A stretch of 64,000 nucleotides of DNA, from positions 1 through 64,000 of the forward strand of contig CAJTGJ010000007.1 in assembly GCA_910575695.1 (NCBI GenBank), in the 5' to 3' direction. This document shows, piece after piece, positions 34,647 through 42,287 of this stretch. Under the pieces are notes generated by a model that made no database searches, had not been told where the DNA came from, and was given only the letters and a program-made list of their open reading frames with translations. Numbering within the stretch: position 1 is the stretch's first letter; each line of letters starts with the position of its first letter. The stretch is from Oscillospiraceae bacterium. Lineage in GTDB: Bacteria > Bacillota > Clostridia > Oscillospirales > Oscillospiraceae. Made by a program: the position numbers and the translations under genes.

Positions 34647-35807
34647 ATGTTGAAAGTAGTCGAGTTCGAGAGTTTCGAGGATTTCGAGGAGAGCGGAATC
34701 TCCGGCAAGTACGAGGTCGTTACCATCGTCAAGGGCGGCAGCCACGGCAAGAAGCGCGTTTGCGCTGACCTCATGACCGATTGCAAGCGCTACAAGACGG
34801 CCATCCGGCGCTTTTTCAAGGCCCTTGAGGGCGACAGCCGCTTCGACGGCTGGCGCGAGGGCATTGAGGAGAGCTGCGAGAACGGATGCTTCGGCGACAA
34901 AGAGCAGTATTGGGAGAGCGGCAAGGGGCTGGTTTATAAGGGCGGCTGGCACTGGTGCGTGGAAGACCACGACGGCACATACTACGTCGAGCTGACCGTC
35001 GTCACAGGCGAGGAGGACGAGGAGCAGGAGGCCGATGATACAGCCTCTACTCCCAGCTCTAACGAGACCACCCTCACCGAGGAGGAGATCAAGTTCTTCA
35101 ACGACACCGTGGCGAAAGTCAAATACTCTGTGAACGTCCGCGTCCCCATCGAGCCTATGAATCACGAACAGCTCACCGGGACGAACAAGGAGGCGCTTGG
35201 CATCTGCTGGGCGGAGGACGACGGGACAGGGAAGCCCGCCCCATTCCGTATCACCATCGACGAGTTCTTCATCCATGAGTGCTACGTTTACGAAAACGAC
35301 CCGCTCGCCGTCCTGCGGCCCGCCAGCTTGGAGCAGGTTATCGCCCATGAAATCGCCCACCTGCACGTCTGGCGGCACGGGAAGAAGCACACCGCATTGA
35401 CGGAGCATATCTGCCGCCTTATTGAAAAAGGGGAGCCGCACGGGATGGGCGACAGCGGCCCGGCCCCTCGGACAGGAGCCGGGGAGGTCACCATGGCAGC
35501 CATGCAGCCTACCGCTACCGAGCAGCAGGAGGACACGATTGAGATAATCAACGATGTCTCCGAGGACGATATGCGCTGGTTCAGCGCCCAGCACCCTCAC
35601 CACAACGTCGTCGGCTTCATGCGGGAGACCTACAGCGGCGGCGGCAGCACCCGCGTTATCCTCAAGATGAAGCCCGGACACAAGGGCTGGACACCCAGCG
35701 GGACGGCGAGGGACTGCGGCGATCACTACATCGTCGCCCGGTACAGCCAATACGACCGGGTAGACAAGAAGACCCTCACCATCACGCGGGACGTTGACGA
35801 CAAATAG
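34647..35807 (+). CDS. SprT-like putative metalloprotein
   Basis: The protein has 386 residues from the ATG at 34647 (CAGGAGGTACACATT upstream). Residues 1-120 are a domain I do not recognise, with WHWCVEDHDGTYYVELTVVTG at its end. An acidic linker follows. Residues 140-270 contain a zincin-type HEIAH motif (234-238) within EQVIAHEIAHLHVWRHGKKHTALTEHI, as in SprT-like domains. The C-terminal 110 residues form a third segment with RVILKMKPGHKGW. It is the first gene behind operator-bearing promoter 1. It may act on DNA-bound or host defence proteins; this is inference. Confidence 0.55.
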   Translation: MLKVVEFESFEDFEESGISGKYEVVTIVKGGSHGKKRVCADLMTDCKRYKTAIRRFFKALEGDSRFDGWREGIEESCENGCFGDKEQYWESGKGLVYKGGWHWCVEDHDGTYYVELTVVTGEEDEEQEADDTASTPSSNETTLTEEEIKFFNDTVAKVKYSVNVRVPIEPMNHEQLTGTNKEALGICWAEDDGTGKPAPFRITIDEFFIHECYVYENDPLAVLRPASLEQVIAHEIAHLHVWRHGKKHTALTEHICRLIEKGEPHGMGDSGPAPRTGAGEVTMAAMQPTATEQQEDTIEIINDVSEDDMRWFSAQHPHHNVVGFMRETYSGGGSTRVILKMKPGHKGWTPSGTARDCGDHYIVARYSQYDRVDKKTLTITRDVDDK

Positions 35808-35898
35808 CACCTCCGGCCCTACAGCGGCGGAGGCCGGGGGATTCCCCGGAGCCTTCGCCGCAGGGCCTCCCCAAAACGGGCCACGTCGCTGTTAAACC

Positions 35899-36010
35899 TG
35901 CACAAATTTTTCTGAACAAATTTGTGAAACATGGTTGACAATGCCCCAAATAGGGGCTATAATTGGAGACAGTTAAGGGACAGGCACGACGGATTACCCG
36001 ATACGGGGCA
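35899..36010 (+). promoter_or_regulatory. Regulated promoter 2 of right-hand accessory region
   Basis: TTGACA (35935-35940) and TATAAT (35958-35963) are 17 bp apart, again with GCCCCAAATAGGGGC (35943-35957) in the spacer. A second site CCCGATACGGGG lies at 35997-36008, with centres 52 bp apart. TGCACAA at 35899-35905 lies exactly 36 bp before the -35, as in promoter 1. The two promoters are clearly co-regulated. Confidence 0.7.
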
Positions 36011-36022
36011 GGAGGAAACGAT

Positions 36023-36160
36023 ATGGGAACCAAATACAAGGGCTACGAGATCATCAAGACCTACAGGCACGGCTACAACTACTTCAAGATCAGCGGCGAG
36101 AAGCAGCTTTACTCCCGCTTGAAGGACGCAAAGGCCGCAATCGACAGCCGGACGAAATGA
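36023..36160 (+). CDS. Small hypothetical protein, 45 residues
   Basis: The ATG at 36023 follows GGCAGGAGGAAACG. The product MGTKYKGYEIIKTYRHGYNY with a KDAKAAIDSRTK tail is a small beta-hairpin plus helix fold seen in short mobile-element proteins that add a secondary strand to a sheet. No function is known to me. It is the first gene of the promoter 2 operon. Confidence 0.65.
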   Translation: MGTKYKGYEIIKTYRHGYNYFKISGEKQLYSRLKDAKAAIDSRTK

Positions 36161-36172
36161 GGAGGAGCCACC

Positions 36173-36850
36173 ATGAACGAGTACAAGATCACCTACACTG
36201 GCGAGAGCGAGGGCTACCAGCTCGTTACCGAGCGCACAGAGGCCGCAGCCAAGAAGTTCTTCCTTTCCACGCGCAAGGGCATCAAGCTCGACATCACCAG
36301 CATTGAGCTGTACCGCGAGAACGCCATCGCCACCAAGCAGCAGGAGCGCGACGCGCTGGCGGCCATCAAGAAGATGGTCGAGGAGCTGGGGCCACAGAGC
36401 TACGTCGCCACCGCCTTTGAGGGGTGCTTCGAGGTTGCCGAGCAGAACATCGAGAACGACTTCGGGGATAGCATGAAGGGCCGGGCCGAGTGCGCCGAAA
36501 AGAGGCTTGACGAGGCCATGGAGGACATCAGGCAGTTGAAATCCGACATCAAGCTCCTTGAATCCTCGCTTGAGAACGAACGCGCCCTCACCAAGAGCCT
36601 TTATCAGAGGATAGAGCAAGAGACCGTCTCCACCACAGACCTCGCGCACCTCACCAAGCTCGCCGAGAAAGACCTCGCGGAGGCGGAGCAACGCCGGGAC
36701 GAGGCGGCACAGAAGATTGTAGCCTATGCCGACAATCCGGCCAGCGAGGAGTTCCGGCAGGCCGTCACAGACCACAGGAACGCGCAGGCCAGCGTCGAGG
36801 CCAAAAAAGAGCGGCTTGCGCGGCTCGACACCATCAAGAACGCGGCTTAA
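36173..36850 (+). CDS. Coiled-coil phage protein
   Basis: The protein has 225 residues. A short alpha/beta start (NEYKITYTGESEGYQLVTERTEAAAKKFF) resembles the 45-residue protein upstream in style. A long heptad-rich coiled coil covers about residues 60-220 (EDIRQLKSDIKLLESSLENERALTKSLYQRIEQE and following). The function is unknown. Confidence 0.65.
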   Translation: MNEYKITYTGESEGYQLVTERTEAAAKKFFLSTRKGIKLDITSIELYRENAIATKQQERDALAAIKKMVEELGPQSYVATAFEGCFEVAEQNIENDFGDSMKGRAECAEKRLDEAMEDIRQLKSDIKLLESSLENERALTKSLYQRIEQETVSTTDLAHLTKLAEKDLAEAEQRRDEAAQKIVAYADNPASEEFRQAVTDHRNAQASVEAKKERLARLDTIKNAA

Positions 36851-36868
36851 TTTTTTACCGCAGAATGA

Positions 36869-36924
36869 CGCGAAACGGGACACAAAAGCCCTGAGAGCGC
36901 CGCAGGATACCCCGAAATGGGGGG
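36869..36924. promoter_or_regulatory. Third accessory-region operator pair
   Basis: A weak site CGCGAAACGGGA (36869-36880) and a strong site CCCCGAAATGGGG (36910-36922) have centres 42 bp apart, close to the 41-bp spacing of two other pairs. I see no good -10/-35 here, so it may act on the transcript from promoter 2 or on a weak promoter before 36963. Confidence 0.35.
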
Positions 36925-36962
36925 CGCTGACCTAACGGCGGGACGGGGAGAAAGGAAACGAC

Positions 36963-37295
36963 ATGGCAGACATGAGAGAGTACAAGGAAGTCGTTAAGAC
37001 AGCGGTCGCCGAGGAGCGGCAGGCGGACACGAATTGGAGCTGGCGCGTCGCTTCCGTTACCAAGAGTACGGCCAAAATCGGATGGGGCTACCTCGACTAC
37101 ATCGGCGAAAAAGACCTGTTTACCGTCGAGATTGACGACACCGACGGCGATACGACAGTAATCGGCACCATCCCGAACGGCAGCAGGGTATATCGCTTCG
37201 TTGGCCCTCACCACTGGGACGACTGCAAGACCGTTGAGAAGGCCATTAGCAGCGCGATTCACGCTATGGCCGCAAGCGCACACAACACCTATTGA
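36963..37295 (+). CDS. Hypothetical phage protein, 110 residues
   Basis: The ATG at 36963 follows GGAGAAAGGAAACGAC. It contains WSWRVASVTKSTAKIGWGYLDYIGEKDLFTVEI and PNGSRVYRFVGPHHWDDCKTVEKAISSAIHAM, suggesting a compact alpha/beta protein. I do not recognise the family. It is part of a run of small genes with similar leaders. Confidence 0.6.
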   Translation: MADMREYKEVVKTAVAEERQADTNWSWRVASVTKSTAKIGWGYLDYIGEKDLFTVEIDDTDGDTTVIGTIPNGSRVYRFVGPHHWDDCKTVEKAISSAIHAMAASAHNTY

Positions 37296-37339
37296 TAATG
37301 GCCCGCCCCGGAGGTTACGAGGGCAGAAAGGACGACACC

Positions 37340-37609
37340 ATGAAGAAACTGTTTGAGCAGGCGGGACAGGCCCGCAAGACCCTCGCGGAAATCGACCCCG
37401 CCAAGGTTGCTTTCGTTTCCGAGGCCCACGCAGCCTACGTCACAGAGGCCGCTATTATGGACGACGAGCTGAACCCCATCGGCCACCCGGAGGAGGTCAA
37501 GCTGGACTTCACCATCGTCGCCGTCACCGAGGAGAACATCAGCGAGGAGGAGTTCACCGTTATCTGGAACGCCCTCGACACCCTCTCGCTCGCCCACACC
37601 GATTGCTGA
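37340..37609 (+). CDS. Hypothetical phage protein, 89 residues
   Basis: The ATG at 37340 follows a leader (GGAGGTTACGAGGGCAGAAAGG) almost identical to that of the next gene. The product is acidic, with a helical start (KKLFEQAGQARKTLAEIDPAKVAF) and a beta part (VKLDFTIVAVTEENISEEEF). The function is unknown. Confidence 0.6.
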   Translation: MKKLFEQAGQARKTLAEIDPAKVAFVSEAHAAYVTEAAIMDDELNPIGHPEEVKLDFTIVAVTEENISEEEFTVIWNALDTLSLAHTDC

Positions 37610-37655
37610 ATACGACACCCGCCCCGGAGGTTACGAGGGCAGAAAGGACAATACC

Positions 37656-38126
37656 ATGACAGCAGCAGAGAACCGCATCAGCGCTCTTTTTGACGAGCTC
37701 GTACCCGTTTCCGGCAAGGCCAGCACTGTGGCCGGAGAGATCATCCGGGCCGTCAATCGGATTGCCTACCGCAATAGCAACGACGGCGATCGCGTTGGCG
37801 TGGGGTACGGCAAGGAAACCTGCAACCCGGCGGCCCGCTACCTTATGGAGCGGGCCGGGAGCGAGGCCAAGGCCGCCGTCGAGGATATGTGGGGCATCTA
37901 CGACGACAGCCGCTACGACGCAGCGGTCGCCACCCTTGAGGAGGCCGTACTCTCCTACTTGGAGCAGCACCCGGAGCTGAAAGCGGAGGAGAACCGCGAG
38001 GATATATGGGACTACCGGGACGACTGCGAGGACGTTGACGACAGCTACGACGAGGAGGACGAGTATTACAACGCCATGGACGCAGAGGCGGACGAGGGCG
38101 AGGATGGAGAGGAGTGGCCGTTCTGA
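37656..38126 (+). CDS. Acidic mobile-element protein, possible DNA mimic
   Basis: The protein has 156 residues. The N-terminal 110 (ENRISALFDELVPVSGKASTVAGEIIRAVNRIAYR, GVGYGKETCNPAARYLMERAG) match a conserved hypothetical protein of phages and conjugative elements. The last 45 residues are almost entirely Asp/Glu/Tyr, strongly negative. Such charge is typical of DNA-mimic inhibitors, but this is only a composition argument. Its TGA overlaps the next ATG. Confidence 0.6.
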   Translation: MTAAENRISALFDELVPVSGKASTVAGEIIRAVNRIAYRNSNDGDRVGVGYGKETCNPAARYLMERAGSEAKAAVEDMWGIYDDSRYDAAVATLEEAVLSYLEQHPELKAEENREDIWDYRDDCEDVDDSYDEEDEYYNAMDAEADEGEDGEEWPF

Positions 38127-38530
38127 TGCGTTACTACAGCACACAGCGCCCGGTCGGGCCGGGCACGTTCCCAAAGCCGGAGGGGAACAAGGTCGTGGAG
38201 CTTCACAACTTCTACGGCAAGACCTTCTGCGAGGAGCTTGGCCGGGAGGCTTGGGGCTACATCGACTACGAGCAGGCCCTCTCCCCGGAGCAGGCGGCCA
38301 GCTACGAGCTGACCCCGGCGAAAAGGGTGGCGGAGTACATCGTCTACCGCTGCCCGGACGGGAGCCTCCTCCTCGACTGGGACGGAACCCTCTGGAAGTC
38401 TGGCTACCCAGCGTACCCGAAACACCGCTGTACGGAGGTCGAGAGGGGCTACTCCGAGGGCGGAATGGCACTCCCGAAACTCCACGCAGCCATGAAGGAG
38501 AAATATCTCAAGGAGGGCGGCCGTGACTGA
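38126..38530 (+). CDS. Hypothetical protein, polyvalent-domain-like
   Basis: The ATG at 38126 overlaps the preceding stop. The 134-residue product starts RYYSTQRPVGPGTFPKPEGNKVVELHNF and continues REAWGYIDYEQALSPEQAASYELTP. I associate this pattern with domains found alone or fused in large polyvalent proteins of mobile elements. The function is unknown. It overlaps the next gene by 8 bp. Confidence 0.55.
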   Translation: MRYYSTQRPVGPGTFPKPEGNKVVELHNFYGKTFCEELGREAWGYIDYEQALSPEQAASYELTPAKRVAEYIVYRCPDGSLLLDWDGTLWKSGYPAYPKHRCTEVERGYSEGGMALPKLHAAMKEKYLKEGGRD

Positions 38531-38732
38531 ATACGCAAAGCGGTATTTGGCCGCAGGAGCGCCGGAGACCATCATGCACGGGGAGTACAAGGGAACGCTC
38601 GTAGACATCCAGCCGCTTGTTGACGGCCTCGTTTGCGGGATTTACCGTTTCCCCGGCGGGGACTGCATTGGAGGGCCAACGCTCCAACGCTCCAAACTCC
38701 GGCAAAAGGAGAGCAGCCATGACGAGATGTGA
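38523..38732 (+). CDS. Small hypothetical protein, 69 residues
   Basis: A GTG at 38523 begins a short protein: EYAKRYLAAGAPETIMHGEYKGTLVDIQPLVDGLVCGIYRFPGG, with a polar tail. It resembles other short mobile-element proteins of unknown role. It overlaps both neighbours, so it is translated as part of the run. Confidence 0.5.
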   Translation: MTEYAKRYLAAGAPETIMHGEYKGTLVDIQPLVDGLVCGIYRFPGGDCIGGPTLQRSKLRQKESSHDEM

Positions 38733-38916
38733 GGAAATCGACCTCGAAATCCGGCGGCAGGCGCTCCGCCTTTACCCCTGTTGCGTCGCCTTGTTTGAGC
38801 TTCCTCTGATGGTCTACGCGCAGATTAAGGAAGACAATACCACCCGCCGGAACCCCTACCGGGTGAGCGAGGCCCGGATACGAAAAATCATCAGCTCCAT
38901 GCCGGAGCTCAACTGA
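38719..38916 (+). CDS. Small hypothetical protein, 65 residues
   Basis: The ATG at 38719 follows AAAGGAGAGCAGCC. The product is a helical protein, TRCEEIDLEIRRQALRLYPCCVALFEL, ending in a basic segment. The function is unknown. The neighbours on both sides are within 15 bp. Confidence 0.5.
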   Translation: MTRCEEIDLEIRRQALRLYPCCVALFELPLMVYAQIKEDNTTRRNPYRVSEARIRKIISSMPELN

Positions 38917-38928
38917 AAGGAGATTACC

Positions 38929-39363
38929 ATGAACAGATACGCAGCATTGAAGCAGCGCCAACAGGAGGAGTTCAACGCCCTCCCCCTCGGCTTCGCTTTC
39001 GGTAACAAGCAGTTCGATGAAATGATGCGCGGGTGGGGCCTCGACCCGGAGAAGGACGTGGACAAAATCTACTCCATCGGGGCCGGGGGCTACGTCCAGA
39101 AAAAGGATGCGGAGTTGCTGCACCAGACGCACAAGCGGCTCGACGAGGAAATGGAGGCCGCTATCGCGGAGGACAAGACCGGGGAGGGCTTCATCTACGA
39201 AATGTTCCTCTACGAGCTGGACAATCACGAGTACGGCTACACCAGAGACACCGAGGACACGCTGGACGCGCTTGGCTACACGGCGGAGCAGGTGCTCAAC
39301 GACCCCCGGCTCAAGCGGGGCATCGAGAAAGCCGTCACTGAAATTTGTAGAAGGGAGCAGTAA
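38929..39363 (+). CDS. Hypothetical phage protein, 144 residues
   Basis: The protein begins YAALKQRQQEEFNALPLGFAFGNKQFDEMMRGWGLDPEKDVDKIYSIGAGGYVQKKD. This resembles a conserved mobile-element protein of about 140 residues with DUF7659-like features, but I am not certain of the family. It is rich in charged helices. It starts after GAAAGGAGATTACC. Confidence 0.6.
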   Translation: MNRYAALKQRQQEEFNALPLGFAFGNKQFDEMMRGWGLDPEKDVDKIYSIGAGGYVQKKDAELLHQTHKRLDEEMEAAIAEDKTGEGFIYEMFLYELDNHEYGYTRDTEDTLDALGYTAEQVLNDPRLKRGIEKAVTEICRREQ

Positions 39364-39365
39364 AT

Positions 39366-40121
39366 ATGTCCTGTTTTGTGATGAACCCGGAGCCACTGGC
39401 GGCGATTGCGAACGCCGTCGAGACCCGGCTCAACGTCGGATATGACTACTGGGGCTTCGAGGCCCCGGACAGCCTCTACCGCGAGCTGGCGGACTGCAAA
39501 ATGTCCTGCACCTACTTCGCGGAGGAAATCTACAAGAAGCTCTACGCGGTCAACGTCCGGGCATACAACGGGCGCTACGGAGACCATGAGGAGCCGGAGG
39601 ACGAGGTGGCCCCAATCATCGACGGGAGCGAGTACATCGTCCACCACGGCCCGGAGTACCAAAGCCGGGACGAGGGCAACGGCACTACCTACGCCGTCCT
39701 CCCGTGGCACTACCAGCTCGCGCAGCTCCTCGACTGCTGGCTCTACCAGACGGCAGAGGACGCTACCCGCAGCGACCCCCTCCGGCTTGCTATGCAGGAG
39801 TTCCGGGACGGCCTCTACAGTTTCATCGTCCAGCACAGCCGCGACTACCTCGCCGGGCGGTGGGGCGAGCTTCCCCGGCCAGCGCAGGAGGAGAAGCGGA
39901 GCGGAGCGGCGATATTCCACATCAACACCGCGCCGGGCGAGGCGGTGGCCCAAAAGGGCCATACCTCCTACCCGGAGGACTTTCCCCACCTCAAGCTCGG
40001 CGAGACCTTTACGGCGTGGCGCGTCGAGGACGGCTGGGAGGTCGAGACGACGCTCGACGGCGCGGCCCTCATGGAGCGGCTGCAAGCACTCAAAGAACAG
40101 GAGGCAGAGACCGATGACTGA
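39366..40121 (+). CDS. Hypothetical phage protein, 251 residues
   Basis: I do not recognise this protein. It is acidic and Trp/Tyr-rich, with CFVMNPEPLAAIANAVE at its start and HLKLGETFTAWRVEDGWEVETTLDGAALMERLQALKEQ at its end. The start region also occurs in other mobile-element proteins of unknown function. It overlaps the DUF2786 gene by 8 bp. Confidence 0.6.
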   Translation: MSCFVMNPEPLAAIANAVETRLNVGYDYWGFEAPDSLYRELADCKMSCTYFAEEIYKKLYAVNVRAYNGRYGDHEEPEDEVAPIIDGSEYIVHHGPEYQSRDEGNGTTYAVLPWHYQLAQLLDCWLYQTAEDATRSDPLRLAMQEFRDGLYSFIVQHSRDYLAGRWGELPRPAQEEKRSGAAIFHINTAPGEAVAQKGHTSYPEDFPHLKLGETFTAWRVEDGWEVETTLDGAALMERLQALKEQEAETDD

Positions 40122-40794
40122 CTATAAGGACAAAATCAGGAAGCTCCTCGCGCTGGCAGAAAGCCCGGAGGAGGAGGAGGCGAAAGCCGCCCTCCTCCGC
40201 GCCCGCGAGCTGATGGCAAAGCACAAGCTCACCGAGGCGGACTTGGAGGAGGAAAAGAAGCAGGCCGTCAGGAACACCCTCACGGACATCACCTGTAGCA
40301 AGCGGCGTGACCCGTGGATTGTTTGCCTCTCGGCGGTAATCGGGGAGAGCTACTGCTGCAAGGGCTACAGGAACCACGCCAGAGGCCACCAGACGCAGAC
40401 CATCGGATTCATCGGCCTTGAGGACGATGTTGAGATTTGCGTGGCGATCTTCAAGTACGCGGTGGACTGTATCAGAGCCGGAGTGAAAGCCATCAAGAAA
40501 GAGCTTGACGGGTACTACCCTTGGTACATCAAGCAGCAATGCGACAGCTACGGCTTTGGCTTCGCCGAGGGCATTAAAAGGGCGCTCGACGGGCAGGACG
40601 AGGAGAAGCGCGGCGAATGGGGCCTTGTATTGGTGATGCCGCAGGAGGTACAGGAGGCCTCCCAGCGCCTCGGAAAAGAGGATTTCAAAGCCCGGACGGA
40701 GGACACCATCGACCCCCGCGCCTACGCGCAGGGGTACGCGGAGGGCAAGGAGTTCGACCCGGCCCACAGGCTCGGAGAGGGGGTGGCGACATGA
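40114..40794 (+). CDS. DUF2786 domain protein
   Basis: The ATG at 40114 gives 226 residues. The N-terminal DUF2786 pattern is clear: DKIRKLLALAESPEEEEAKAALLRARELMAKHKL. The second domain (about residues 55-180) contains GFIGLEDDVEICVAIFKYAVDCI, as in phage and plasmid DUF2786 proteins. The function is unknown in the family; members are common in phage early and accessory regions. Confidence 0.85.
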   Translation: MTDYKDKIRKLLALAESPEEEEAKAALLRARELMAKHKLTEADLEEEKKQAVRNTLTDITCSKRRDPWIVCLSAVIGESYCCKGYRNHARGHQTQTIGFIGLEDDVEICVAIFKYAVDCIRAGVKAIKKELDGYYPWYIKQQCDSYGFGFAEGIKRALDGQDEEKRGEWGLVLVMPQEVQEASQRLGKEDFKARTEDTIDPRAYAQGYAEGKEFDPAHRLGEGVAT

Positions 40795-41141
40795 CACCAG
40801 AGCGGCAGGCGGAGCTTATTTCCAAGGCTTGTAAAGAGGCTGTGCTTGACAGCCATATCCGCCTCATTGAGCGCCGGAAAGAGGCGCAGACGTGGGCGGA
40901 GAAGATAGCCGTCCAGTTCATGCAGGCCGGGCAGCAGCTCCCCGTGAAGAACAGCTATATGTTCTGCGACACGCTGGATATGTGCTTCTTCTACGGGCCG
41001 GGAGACACCCCCGAAGTGGCCTACGCAGGCCACGCCGGAGCGGACGAGAGGGACATCACCGAGGGCAAGCTGGTCGAGGCGTTCCGCAAGGCGGACACGG
41101 TTTTGCGAGCCATGAAGCGGCTGGCCGGGGAGGAGGAGTAG
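40791..41141 (+). CDS. Hypothetical phage protein, 116 residues
   Basis: The ATG at 40791 overlaps the DUF2786 stop by 4 bp. The protein is helical with a Met/Phe-rich middle (NSYMFCDTLDMCFFYGPGDTPEVAYAG) and an ending FRKADTVLRAMKRLAGEEE. No family is recognised. Confidence 0.55.
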   Translation: MTPERQAELISKACKEAVLDSHIRLIERRKEAQTWAEKIAVQFMQAGQQLPVKNSYMFCDTLDMCFFYGPGDTPEVAYAGHAGADERDITEGKLVEAFRKADTVLRAMKRLAGEEE

Positions 41142-41142
41142 A

Positions 41143-41355
41143 ATGGAAGTCAACATGGACAAGCTCGCGGAGCTGGACAGCCATTGGAACGAGGTCATGG
41201 AGCTGGCTGTCAAGTACGGCTTCATCACGCAGGCCTACGGCGGGACGGCGACGCTGGCGACGCACAAGAATCAGCTTGAGGCTTTCCGGGCGGAAAACTA
41301 TATCCAACGGCAGCGGGACATGAACAATATCGACATGGAGGAGGCGCAGGAATGA
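41143..41355 (+). CDS. Small hypothetical protein, 70 residues
   Basis: The protein starts at ATG 41143 and contains KLAELDSHWNEVMELAVKYGFITQAYGGTATLATHKNQLEAF. A helical, winged-helix-like element is possible. The function is unknown. It overlaps the next gene by 4 bp. Confidence 0.5.
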   Translation: MEVNMDKLAELDSHWNEVMELAVKYGFITQAYGGTATLATHKNQLEAFRAENYIQRQRDMNNIDMEEAQE

Positions 41356-41732
41356 TTTTCATGGACAACGACCACGCCCAGCGCTGGGCGGCAGCCATCC
41401 AGACCGCAGGAGCGGTCAGAGACGACGACACGGTGAAGGGGGACTTCGGGGCCAGCCTCTATATCCTCACGGGCCTCCCCAGCGTCTACGACCGGGCGCA
41501 GCAGCACATCCACCCCGGCTATATCGACTTCGAGCCGATGTTCCACATGGGCCTCTCCTCTGGCGAGACCGTCCTTGTGGCGCTGGCCGGGAACCTTTAC
41601 AACGGTGGATTCTTCGGCGGTTACACGCCGCAGGACATCGTGAGCTATTGCGACACGGACGGCGTGGCGCTGGCGGCGCGGGCCTTGGCCCTCCGCAAGC
41701 AGAGGCTTGACATCAACACCATTTACGACTGA
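41352..41732 (+). CDS. DUF6075-like protein
   Basis: The 126-residue protein has MDNDHAQRWAAAIQTAG, then SLYILTGLPSVYDRAQQHI and LSSGETVLVALAGNLYNGG. This order resembles the DUF6075/DUF2538-like family of Firmicute mobile elements. No biochemical role is known to me. It closes the run of small genes. Confidence 0.6.
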   Translation: MIFMDNDHAQRWAAAIQTAGAVRDDDTVKGDFGASLYILTGLPSVYDRAQQHIHPGYIDFEPMFHMGLSSGETVLVALAGNLYNGGFFGGYTPQDIVSYCDTDGVALAARALALRKQRLDINTIYD

Positions 41733-41739
41733 CTTTTAA

Positions 41740-41905
41740 GCAACGCGAAAGCAAAACGGAAGCAAACAAGAAGCAAACTAAAATCAACCTCAAATCAACC
41801 TCGAAGCATCAAACGCTTATAGAAGTCGAAAGTGCAAGCAACACGCAAGCTATAAAGGATTAAGGATAAAGGATAAAAGATGAAGGATTAAGGACTTGAG
41901 ATATA
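41740..41905. repeat. AT-rich short-repeat region
   Basis: The segment holds several short direct repeats: AAGCAAAC (three copies with small changes), AAATCAACCTC (two adjacent copies) and variants of AAGGATAAAGGATTA (at least four near 41865-41893). It is clearly richer in A and purine than the flanking phage DNA. Iteron-like binding sites or slippage products are both possible. Confidence 0.5.
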
Positions 41906-41908
41906 ACG

Positions 41909-41941
41909 GGAGGTGGGCTGCGGCTCACCGCACCACCTCCC
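41909..41941 (+). other. Hairpin before last prophage gene
   Basis: GGGAGGTGG and CCACCTCCC flank a 15-base loop region (GCTGCGGCTCACCGCA). The stem is 9 bp with no T-run following. It lies just before the ribosome binding site of the last prophage gene and might affect its expression. Confidence 0.5.
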
Positions 41942-41960
41942 GCCAGCACAGGAGGTTATC

Positions 41961-42281
41961 ATGGATTCACGCGATTTTCACGCGAAATGGTTTGGCAGGA
42001 GCGCCACGATCACCCCGCCCACACGGGAGGAACGGCGGCAGCGGAAAATGGACTACCTGCGGAACCTCGCCTCCTCACCGCTCGCAGAGGAGCTTGTGGA
42101 GCGTTTCGAGCTGCCGGAGATTCGAGAGGCGGAGGACGCTTTCAAGCAGGCCCTCGCGGAGATTTCTGACCCGGAAGCGCGGGACAGGCTGGACACGGCG
42201 GCAGGCAGGATTTCAGCCGCCTACCAGCTTCTCGGCTTCTGCGTCGGGCACACCTCACAGAGCAGCGAGGCATTTTTTTAG
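41961..42281 (+). CDS. Hypothetical phage protein, 106 residues, last before prophage end
   Basis: The ATG at 41961 follows CAGGAGGTTATC. The product is helical (ERRQRKMDYLRNLASSPLAEELVERFELPEIREAEDAF) and ends in HTSQSSEAFF. No family is recognised. It stops 30 bp before the cotJC junction, so it is the rightmost gene of the prophage. Confidence 0.6.
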   Translation: MDSRDFHAKWFGRSATITPPTREERRQRKMDYLRNLASSPLAEELVERFELPEIREAEDAFKQALAEISDPEARDRLDTAAGRISAAYQLLGFCVGHTSQSSEAFF

Positions 42282-42287
42282 GCCCAG

